Assembly: GCA_012963565.1 (NCBI GenBank)
Contig: DTVJ01000033.1
Coordinates: forward strand, 1 to 10,967
Direction of reading: 5' to 3'
Length of the DNA stretch: 10,967 nt
Source: Piscirickettsiaceae bacterium
GTDB taxonomy: Bacteria > Pseudomonadota > Gammaproteobacteria > PS1 > Pseudothioglobaceae
The notes beneath the pieces were generated by a model, which searched no databases, was not told where the DNA came from, and worked only from the letters and a program-made list of their open reading frames with translations. Numbering within the stretch: the stretch's first letter is position 1; every line of letters starts with the position of its first letter. The position numbers and the translations under genes are program-made. Positions 1-6,496 of this stretch are shown here, piece after piece.

Positions 1-2876
1 ACGCCAGCTAATGTGGTCAACGTTGTAAGAACAACGGCTCTTAGGCGATCTTTTGTCCCTTGGACTATCCACTCATGTGGCCGCGTATCCTTATTAACCG
101 TTTTAGCTTTTAAGAAATTAAGGTGGGATACCAGTACTAACGAGTCATTCACAATAACACCAACCAGTGCCAACGTACCTAAAATCGCAAAAAAACTAAG
201 AGTTTCTCCGTGCAGATAGAACGCCCAAATCACACCAATGACTGAAAAAGGAATTGAAGCTAATACTAGTGCCGGCTGAGTATAAGAATTAAACAATAAA
301 ACCAAAAGCAAGAAAATGCCAAATATAGCCATAATAAAGGCTTTTTTAAAACTGTCCATCGACTGCATTGTTTCTTTAGCACCACCTTCACTAATCACTC
401 TAATTCCAGGGAAGTTTTTTGATAAATCTAATCTTTCTAATGCTTCACTCATAACAGATTTTGTTGTTGTGATTTCATCGTCAATACTGCCACTTAGCAT
501 GATGGATCTTTGCGCATTAAAATGATTGAAATCAGGTTCGCCATGAATCTCTCTAATGGTTGAAAATTGTGAAATTGGCACCATATGCCCTTTACGATTA
601 TTAACTTTTAGAGAATTAATAAAAACTTCTGATTGTTCTCTCTCTCCAAGATAAATCCTAAAATTAACGTCCTTTTGTCCGTCACGCATATCAGTTACAT
701 CAATGCCAGTAAATGCACTTCTCAAATATTGATTAATGGTCGAAAAATCAACTTCTAATCTAGCCATCTTCTCAAAATCAAGAACCACTTCCACTCGAGT
801 CTTACCTGGCTCATCATCGCGATTAATATTGTCAAGGCCATCTATTGATAACAGGATTTTCTCTAACTTATCGGCCGCTAAACTACGTTGGATATTGTCA
901 TTACCCACTAAATTAATTTCTATATCATCTCCTTGTGGTGGGCCGGGCCTTCTAACAGAAAATTTTAATTTTTCTGCTCCCGTCACTTCTGTCGCTCTTG
1001 CTTTTAGTTGTTTTAACAGCTCTTTAGAAGACCCGACTCTTTCACCAGAAGGTGAAAGTTCGATGGTAAATCTGGCCACATGCGTAAAGTATTTTCCAAT
1101 ATCAGCTGTGATTGAATCTAAGTCTTCACCCACGACATCCGCAATTAAGGCTTCCACTTGCTTGCTAACGGACTCTGTACGATTCAAAGAACTACCAACA
1201 GGCATCTGCAATCTTGCATTAATGGTATCTACGCCAATTGCTGGGAATAGTACAAACTTCATCTGTGTCATCGCAAAATATAACGATGAGGCCAGCATTA
1301 AGGTAAATACGATAACCACTGCATATCGCCACTTGAGCATTGTTTTTAAAAAACCCTCAAACCATCGCTCCACGCTATCAAACCAAACTCTAGTTTTTCC
1401 CTTCTCGTGAATGCCCGCCAGATGTGCTGGTAACGCCAAAGAGACTTCTAAAAATGAAAGGATTAACGCGAAAATTACAACAATGGGAATGACATAAATA
1501 AATTTACCCATTGTGCCTTCCATAAGAAACATAGATGAAAATGCCAGAATAGTTGTCAGGATGGTGGTTATCACCGGCATTATGACTCGCTTAAAACCAT
1601 GTATGGCTGATTCGATGCGATTTTCTCCGAGTTGTTTGTGATGGTGAATGCTCTCAGCTACAATGATGGAGTCATCAACTACAATACCTAAAACTAAAAT
1701 CATTGCTGCAAGTGAAACAAGGTTAATTGTCTCGCCTGTTGCACCTAAAAGTGCAACTGTACCAAGTAAGCTGACTGGTAAGCTGATAGCTACCCAAAAT
1801 GCAGTTTTGAATGATAAAAATACCCCTAACACAATCAATACTAACACCAATCCCATCATGCCATTATTGGTCACAATTGTAAGTCGATTACGAACGTATT
1901 TTGACATGTCAGATGAATAGAAAATTTGCAGATTATTTGCATATTTAGCATTTACTTCTATCATCTTTTCTTTTACTAAATCAACGGTGGTAATAACATC
2001 GGCCTGCTCTTGTTTGCGAATACGCAAAATAAAGCCTTTTCTGCCATTCACGCGAACAATGGATTTTTCTTCAACATTACCACTAGTAATTGTGGCAATG
2101 TCTTTTAGACGTACCACAGGACCTTCAAATGTTGACTTTACAATAACATCACCAACTGCCTTAGCTTTATCAAATTTGGCTAAAACAACAATGGTTTTTT
2201 CGTTGTTTCGACTGTTATTATTACCAACAGTATAGCGCTTATTGCGTTTATCAATAGCATCCATAACTTGAGGTAATGAGAGCTTGTATTGATAAAGCTT
2301 ATCAGGGTTAATTCTGATTTGTATTTCTCGATCTAAATATCCTTCTTTAATCACTTCAGAAATACCATCAACTAATTCAAGTGAATCTGCAATACTATCG
2401 GTAATAACCCTTAGTTCTGCGTAAGATAAATCTTCAGCACCAATACTAATTTTAATAATACTTTTACGTGATGTTTTCTGATCATAAACAACGGGAAGAT
2501 TGACCACCTCTTGTGGCAATGATTTTATGCGGTTAATTGCATTACGAATATCTTGCTTTAGTGTATCTATATCACTAACATCTTGAGATAAAGTAACCAC
2601 AATACTTGACTTTCCCTCTCGGGAGACTGAGGTAAATTTATCAATACCTGATACATCACCCAGCTCATCTTCGATTACATTAGTAACATTCTGCTCAACA
2701 TCTTCAGGTGAAGCACCAGGGTAGCTTGTCACAATTGACATTACTTCAAAATCAACCTCTGGAAATTGATCTCGCTGAATGTTGTTAAGCGCAATCAAAC
2801 CAACTGCAATTACACTAACAGTAAAAACCAGTGCTAGTTTTTTTTGCTTGACAAAAAAGTTAAGAAAATTATCCAT
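1..2876 (-). CDS. RND-family efflux permease (AcrB/HAE1 type), 3' end cut by window edge
   Basis: Inner-membrane proton-driven efflux pump subunit that normally works with a periplasmic adaptor and an outer-membrane channel. The frame is open without a stop from the ATG at 2876 to the left edge: 958 codons plus two bases. An in-frame TAA nine bases upstream fixes the start. Visible parts: TM1 at about residues 14-31, a first periplasmic porter region with the typical YPGASPEDVE motif near residue 52, TM2 near 338-355, the TM4 proton-relay motif GIVVDDS with D401-D402, a second porter region, and TM10 with GVIVNDSLVL. RND permeases are usually about 1020-1050 residues, so TM11-TM12 lie outside. 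TM10 has N910-D911 where AcrB has K940-N941. No adaptor gene lies upstream; the upstream neighbour is typA, same strand. Family assignment is secure; substrate and subfamily are not readable from sequence. Confidence 0.93.
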   Translation of the reverse strand, partial: MDNFLNFFVKQKKLALVFTVSVIAVGLIALNNIQRDQFPEVDFEVMSIVTSYPGASPEDVEQNVTNVIEDELGDVSGIDKFTSVSREGKSSIVVTLSQDVSDIDTLKQDIRNAINRIKSLPQEVVNLPVVYDQKTSRKSIIKISIGAEDLSYAELRVITDSIADSLELVDGISEVIKEGYLDREIQIRINPDKLYQYKLSLPQVMDAIDKRNKRYTVGNNNSRNNEKTIVVLAKFDKAKAVGDVIVKSTFEGPVVRLKDIATITSGNVEEKSIVRVNGRKGFILRIRKQEQADVITTVDLVKEKMIEVNAKYANNLQIFYSSDMSKYVRNRLTIVTNNGMMGLVLVLIVLGVFLSFKTAFWVAISLPVSLLGTVALLGATGETINLVSLAAMILVLGIVVDDSIIVAESIHHHKQLGENRIESAIHGFKRVIMPVITTILTTILAFSSMFLMEGTMGKFIYVIPIVVIFALILSFLEVSLALPAHLAGIHEKGKTRVWFDSVERWFEGFLKTMLKWRYAVVIVFTLMLASSLYFAMTQMKFVLFPAIGVDTINARLQMPVGSSLNRTESVSKQVEALIADVVGEDLDSITADIGKYFTHVARFTIELSPSGERVGSSKELLKQLKARATEVTGAEKLKFSVRRPGPPQGDDIEINLVGNDNIQRSLAADKLEKILLSIDGLDNINRDDEPGKTRVEVVLDFEKMARLEVDFSTINQYLRSAFTGIDVTDMRDGQKDVNFRIYLGEREQSEVFINSLKVNNRKGHMVPISQFSTIREIHGEPDFNHFNAQRSIMLSGSIDDEITTTKSVMSEALERLDLSKNFPGIRVISEGGAKETMQSMDSFKKAFIMAIFGIFLLLVLLFNSYTQPALVLASIPFSVIGVIWAFYLHGETLSFFAILGTLALVGVIVNDSLVLVSHLNFLKAKTVNKDTRPHEWIVQGTKDRLRAVVLTTLTTLAG

Positions 2877-2879
2877 AAA

Positions 2880-2902
2880 CCCTTATGAAGAAATCATAAG
2901 GG
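2880..2902. promoter_or_regulatory. Perfect 9-bp inverted repeat before RND start, possible operator
   Basis: Arms CCCTTATGA (2880-2888) and TCATAAGGG (2894-2902) are exact reverse complements around a 5-base spacer. The repeat ends three bases before the RND start codon and begins one base after the candidate -10 box. On the minus strand the near arm also contains TAAGGG (2885-2880), a Shine-Dalgarno-like match with short spacing. It is not followed by a T-run, so it is a poor intrinsic terminator for typA. I infer either a repressor operator over the transcription start or, if transcription begins further upstream, an RNA hairpin that hides the ribosome binding site. Confidence 0.5.
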
Positions 2903-2903
2903 C

Positions 2904-2912
2904 AGTATACCA
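2904..2912 (-). promoter_or_regulatory. Extended -10 promoter for the RND gene
   Basis: Read on the minus strand the bases are TGG TATACT: an extended -10 TG followed by a hexamer matching TATAAT at five of six positions. No good -35 lies 16-18 bases upstream (the best, TTCTTA, matches three of six), which is normal for extended -10 promoters. The predicted start is an A at about 2897, giving a leader of about 21 bases. The 115-base gap from typA has no clear intrinsic terminator, so some read-through from typA is also possible. Confidence 0.5.
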
Positions 2913-2991
2913 AAATGATGGTACTTTTAAGAAACTTAGAACAATACAGGCCCTGCACACAAATCGGTGCTAAGTAATATGCAATAAAATC

Positions 2992-4812
2992 TTAGTCAGA
3001 TTTCTTATTTCGTGCCCTTTTTCGCTCAGTCTCGTTGAGTATGCGCTTGCGAATACGAATGTTATGTGGTGTCACCTCTACCAACTCATCGTCATCAATA
3101 AACTCTAAGGCTTGTTCTAAGTCTAGCTTAATGGCTGGTGATAATACAACCGCTTCATCCGTACCTGAAGCACGCACGTTGGTCAGTTGCTTACCCTTCA
3201 TCACATTAATCACCAAGTCTTTATCACGAGTATGAATACCCACAACCATGCCTGCATAAATATCAGTGTTATGTTCAACAAAGAATTTACCGCTCTTTTG
3301 TAGGTTGAAGATTGCGTAAGCAACCGCTTTTCCTTGATTCATTGAAATTAACGAACCATTAGAGCGTTGGCCAATGTCACCTGGCTTTTGTGGCTTGTAA
3401 GCATCAAACGTTGAATTCATCAAACCCGTACCTGTTGTCGCCGTTAAAAACTCAGTTCTAAAACCAATCAAGCCACGTGCAGGAATATTAAAGTCAAGTT
3501 TTACTCTGCCATTACCATCTGGCATCATATTAGTAAGCTCAGCCTTACGCTCACCAAGTTTTTCCATGACTGTGCCTTGATGCTGTACTTCAACGTCTAC
3601 ACTTAAATCTTCAAACGGTTCGCAGATCACGCCATCAATTTCTTTTAAGATAACTTGAGGTCTACCTACTGCCAACTCAAAACCTTCTCTACGCATGGTT
3701 TCAATTAAAATCGATAAATGTAATTCGCCACGACCTGAAACAATAAATTCAGATGGGTCATTGGTATTTTCAACACGCAAAGCAACGTTATAAATCAATT
3801 CTTTATCTAGGCGATCACGAATGTTTCTGGAAGTAATATATTTACCGTCTTGACCAGCAAATGGCGAATCATTCACTCTAAAAGCCATTGATACCGTTGG
3901 CTCGTCCACGCTAAGTGGTGGTAATGCTTCAATGGTTTCTGGATCACACAAAGTATCTGAAATAGAAATACCTTCAATGCCGGTAATAGCAACGATATCA
4001 CCTGCTTCAGCGCTATCCGTTTCAACTTTATCTAAACCCATGAAACCCATCAATTGTGCAATTTTTGCCTTACGCTCAACGCCTTGTGCATCTACCACAA
4101 CTACTTGCATATTTTTCTTGATTGTACCGCGAGTAATACGACCAATAGCAATTGCGCCTACGAATGATGAATAATCAAGCGCAGTGATTTGCATTTGTAA
4201 TGGTGCATCAACATCAACATCTGGTGCTTTAACTTTTTCAACAATAGTTTCAAACATTGGCAACATATCACCTTCACGAACATCATCTTCTAATGAAGCG
4301 TAACCATTAATACTTGAAGCATAAATCACAGGAAAATCTAACTGCTCATCAGTAGCGCCTAACTGATCAAATAAATCAAACACTCGATCAATCACCCAGT
4401 CAGGACGAGCTGCATCTTTATCAATCTTGTTGATCACCACAATTGGGTTAAGACCTTGGTCAAAAGCTTTTTTAGTAACAAAGCGAGTCTGTGGCATAGG
4501 GCCTTCTTGCGCATCAACTAATAAAAGCACACTATCTACCATTGAGAGCACACGTTCAACTTCTCCACCAAAATCGGCGTGTCCTGGGGTGTCGACAATA
4601 TTAATGCGATAACCATTCCACTTAATTGCTGTATTTTTTGAGCTAATAGTAATGCCGCGCTCTTTTTCAAGATCGTTAGAATCCATCATTCGGTCAGTTG
4701 ACTCAAAACGATCATCAAAGGTTTGAGACTGCTCAAGAAGCTTATCAACTAGAGTAGTTTTGCCGTGGTCAACGTGGGCAATAATAGCGATATTTCTTAA
4801 TTTATTAGTCAT
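2992..4812 (-). CDS. typA: Ribosome-associated GTPase TypA/BipA
   Basis: Translational GTPase of the EF-G/LepA superfamily that binds the 70S ribosome and, in E. coli, helps 50S subunit assembly, particularly at low temperature. The protein has 606 residues (E. coli BipA 607). GTPase motifs in order: G1 AHVDHGKTT at residues 12-20, G2/switch I ERGITI at 51-56, G3 DTPGH at 74-78, G4 NKID at 128-131 and a G5-like ASS near 165-167. An EF-Tu-like domain 2 follows, then an EF-G-like domain around 400-480 (LSVDVEVQHQG) and the BipA-specific C-terminal part with NIPARGLIGFRTEFL. The tail is strongly basic. The ATG at 4812 gives the family's normal N-terminus (MTNKLRNIAIIAHVDHGKTT). No convincing Shine-Dalgarno precedes it. 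It is divergent from rlmE and lies upstream of the RND gene on the same strand. Confidence 0.97.
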   Translation of the reverse strand: MTNKLRNIAIIAHVDHGKTTLVDKLLEQSQTFDDRFESTDRMMDSNDLEKERGITISSKNTAIKWNGYRINIVDTPGHADFGGEVERVLSMVDSVLLLVDAQEGPMPQTRFVTKKAFDQGLNPIVVINKIDKDAARPDWVIDRVFDLFDQLGATDEQLDFPVIYASSINGYASLEDDVREGDMLPMFETIVEKVKAPDVDVDAPLQMQITALDYSSFVGAIAIGRITRGTIKKNMQVVVVDAQGVERKAKIAQLMGFMGLDKVETDSAEAGDIVAITGIEGISISDTLCDPETIEALPPLSVDEPTVSMAFRVNDSPFAGQDGKYITSRNIRDRLDKELIYNVALRVENTNDPSEFIVSGRGELHLSILIETMRREGFELAVGRPQVILKEIDGVICEPFEDLSVDVEVQHQGTVMEKLGERKAELTNMMPDGNGRVKLDFNIPARGLIGFRTEFLTATTGTGLMNSTFDAYKPQKPGDIGQRSNGSLISMNQGKAVAYAIFNLQKSGKFFVEHNTDIYAGMVVGIHTRDKDLVINVMKGKQLTNVRASGTDEAVVLSPAIKLDLEQALEFIDDDELVEVTPHNIRIRKRILNETERKRARNKKSD

Positions 4813-4841
4813 GCGAATAGGTAAAAATACGAAAAGACACT

Positions 4842-4847
4842 ATTATC
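4842..4847 (-). promoter_or_regulatory. Candidate -10 box for typA
   Basis: On the minus strand the hexamer is GATAAT, five of six to the sigma-70 consensus, about 30 bases upstream of the typA ATG. No good -35 is evident (TTCTAA at 4872-4867 has a long 19-base spacer). The 90-base divergent gap must hold both promoters, and this is the best minus-strand candidate. Confidence 0.4.
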
Positions 4848-4859
4848 CCCTAACTCTCT

Positions 4860-4865
4860 TATAAT
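4860..4865 (+). promoter_or_regulatory. Candidate -10 box for the rlmE-ispB-dinG operon
   Basis: A perfect TATAAT lies 37 bases before the rlmE ATG, predicting a start near 4872 and a leader of about 30 bases. The -35 region is weak: AAGACA at 4834-4839 resembles TTGACA but is 20 bases away. The gap contains no CTG or CAG triplet on this strand, so no LexA box of the CTG-N10-CAG type is present. Confidence 0.45.
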
Positions 4866-4902
4866 ATTAGAATTTATTAATGTAAATTACGTCTAACTCC
4901 CC

Positions 4903-5520
4903 ATGGCAAAAAAAGGTAGCTCTGGTCGCTGGATGAGCGAACATCTGAGTGATGAATATGTAAAAAAGTCTCAAAAAGAAGGGTATCGTTCACGTGCAGT
5001 TTACAAGCTAACTGAAGTCATCAAAAAAGACAAATTTATCAAACAGGGTTCACGTGTCTTGGATTTGGGCGCCGCCCCCGGTGGCTGGAGTCAAGTAGCG
5101 ATTAAATTGGTAGGAACATCAGGCCAAGTAATTGCTAGCGACATACTCGATATTGAGCCGATTCCTGGAGTGGATTTTCTTCAAGGCGACTTTACTGAAG
5201 ACGTAGTTTATGAAGAATTGCTAAATCTTACCAAAGGCCATAAGATAGATGTAGTGCTCTCAGACATGGCGCCGAATATGAGTGGTCAACTCTCAGTCGA
5301 CATTCCTAAATCAATGTACTTGTGTGAATTAGCATTAGATATGGCGATTAAAACGCTCACGCCTAATGGTTATTTCTTTATTAAAGTCTTTCAAGGCGAT
5401 GGTTTTGACACCTTTGTTAAGTCTTGTAGGGCTGCCTTTGTTAAGGTCACTATTCGCAAGCCAAAAGCCTCAAGAGCTAGATCTAAAGAAGTTTATTTAC
5501 TGGCGAATACGTTAAAATAA
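4903..5520 (+). CDS. rlmE: 23S rRNA 2'-O-methyltransferase RlmE (FtsJ/RrmJ)
   Basis: SAM-dependent heat-shock methyltransferase; in E. coli it methylates the 2'-OH of U2552 in the A-loop of 23S rRNA, a late step of 50S maturation. The protein has 205 residues (E. coli 209). The Rossmann motif I is LDLGAAPGGW at residues 53-62. The K-D-K-E catalytic tetrad of the family is present as K35 (in RAVYKL), D121 (SDMAPN), K161 (FIKVFQG) and E196 (RSKEVYLL). The N-terminal SGRWMSEHLSDEYVKKSQKEGYRSRA matches the RNA-binding start of RlmE and supports the ATG at 4903. The bases just before it (ACTCCCC) do not form a Shine-Dalgarno site. It is first in a plus-strand run and ispB follows after four bases; in E. 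coli the next gene is ftsH instead. Confidence 0.96.
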   Translation: MAKKGSSGRWMSEHLSDEYVKKSQKEGYRSRAVYKLTEVIKKDKFIKQGSRVLDLGAAPGGWSQVAIKLVGTSGQVIASDILDIEPIPGVDFLQGDFTEDVVYEELLNLTKGHKIDVVLSDMAPNMSGQLSVDIPKSMYLCELALDMAIKTLTPNGYFFIKVFQGDGFDTFVKSCRAAFVKVTIRKPKASRARSKEVYLLANTLK

Positions 5521-5524
5521 TCCC

Positions 5525-6496
5525 ATGCAAAATTTTGATGATATCCGTACACTATTAAAATCAGACATACAGCATACTGATGAAGTACTGATTGAACGTC
5601 TAAGTTCCAACGTTGCGCTGATCAATCAAATGAGTAGTTATATTATCGGCGCAGGGGGGAAGCGCTTACGCCCACTATTATTGCTACTTTGTGCTCGAGC
5701 AACTGGTTATGAGGGTAATCACCATCACCTAATGGCGGTAGTGATTGAACTGATTCACACAGCTACCCTACTCCATGATGATATTGTTGATGAGTCATCT
5801 ACTCGTCGCGGTCAAGACACCGCCAACGAGGTATGGGGTAATGCTGCTAGCGTGCTGGTAGGTGATTTTCTTTATTCACGTGCATTTGAGATGATGGTTG
5901 AGCCTGACTCCATGCGTATTATGCAAATATTGTCTAAGGTCACCAACAGCATTGCTGAAGGTGAAGTATTACAATTGCTAAATTGTCAAAATGCACAACT
6001 CACTGAAGTTGAATACTTTGAAGTGATTGAACGAAAAACTGCTTGCTTATTCCAGGCTGCCACACAAATTGGCGCTATTTTATCTGATACAGACGAAACA
6101 CAAGAATTAGCACTTAGAGACTATGGCTTACATTTGGGCAGTGCCTTTCAAATAATTGATGATGTACTAGATTACGAATCGGATGCCAAAACTATGGGTA
6201 AAGAGGTGGGTGATGACTTAGCTGAAGGTAAAACCACACTACCAATGATTTATGCATTGGAGAATACTTCAGGCAAAGATCATGCATTACTCATCAGTTC
6301 CATTGAAAACGCGGATAACTCTAATATTGATCAAGTAATTGAAATTCTATCATCGGTAAATGCCTTTGATTACACTCGACAAAAGGCACAGGAAGCTTCT
6401 GACTTAGCTAAAAAATCATTAGTCACCCTACCAGAATCTGATTATAAAAATGCGCTCACTCTATTGTGCGACCTATCTTTACAACGTAAATCATAG
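5525..6496 (+). CDS. ispB: Long-chain polyprenyl (octaprenyl-type) diphosphate synthase
   Basis: Trans-prenyltransferase that extends farnesyl diphosphate with isopentenyl diphosphate to make the side chain of ubiquinone or menaquinone. The protein has 323 residues, the same as E. coli IspB. Motifs: GGKRLRP at residues 44-50; first aspartate-rich motif DDIVD at 85-89 followed by RRG; second aspartate-rich motif DDVLD at 212-216; and GDDLAEGKTTLP at 229-240. The residue five before the first DDxxD is a small alanine (A80, in HTATLLHDD), as in long-chain synthases; farnesyl and geranylgeranyl synthases have bulky aromatics at or next to this position. Octaprenyl is the best guess, but the exact chain length is inferred. 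It starts four bases after the rlmE stop without a Shine-Dalgarno, and its TAG stop shares a G with the next gene's GTG, so all three genes are probably one transcript. Confidence 0.93.
   Translation: MQNFDDIRTLLKSDIQHTDEVLIERLSSNVALINQMSSYIIGAGGKRLRPLLLLLCARATGYEGNHHHLMAVVIELIHTATLLHDDIVDESSTRRGQDTANEVWGNAASVLVGDFLYSRAFEMMVEPDSMRIMQILSKVTNSIAEGEVLQLLNCQNAQLTEVEYFEVIERKTACLFQAATQIGAILSDTDETQELALRDYGLHLGSAFQIIDDVLDYESDAKTMGKEVGDDLAEGKTTLPMIYALENTSGKDHALLISSIENADNSNIDQVIEILSSVNAFDYTRQKAQEASDLAKKSLVTLPESDYKNALTLLCDLSLQRKS

Noticed and set aside
736..1410. 224-codon open frame on the plus strand
   Set aside because: It lies wholly inside, and antisense to, the RND permease, whose frame is intact and has clear family motifs. 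The product has no recognisable domain.
2779..2973. 64-codon plus-strand open frame crossing the RND start region
   Set aside because: It overlaps the RND 5' end and its promoter in antisense and has no recognisable motif.
2940..2994. Possible typA terminator (CTAAG/CTTAG and ACTTAG/CTAAGT repeats)
   Set aside because: The stems are five or six base pairs with long loops, and no following T-run was found.
4871..4888. AATTTA / TAAATT inverted repeat in the divergent gap
   Set aside because: Six AT-only base pairs in an AT-rich spacer are expected by chance.
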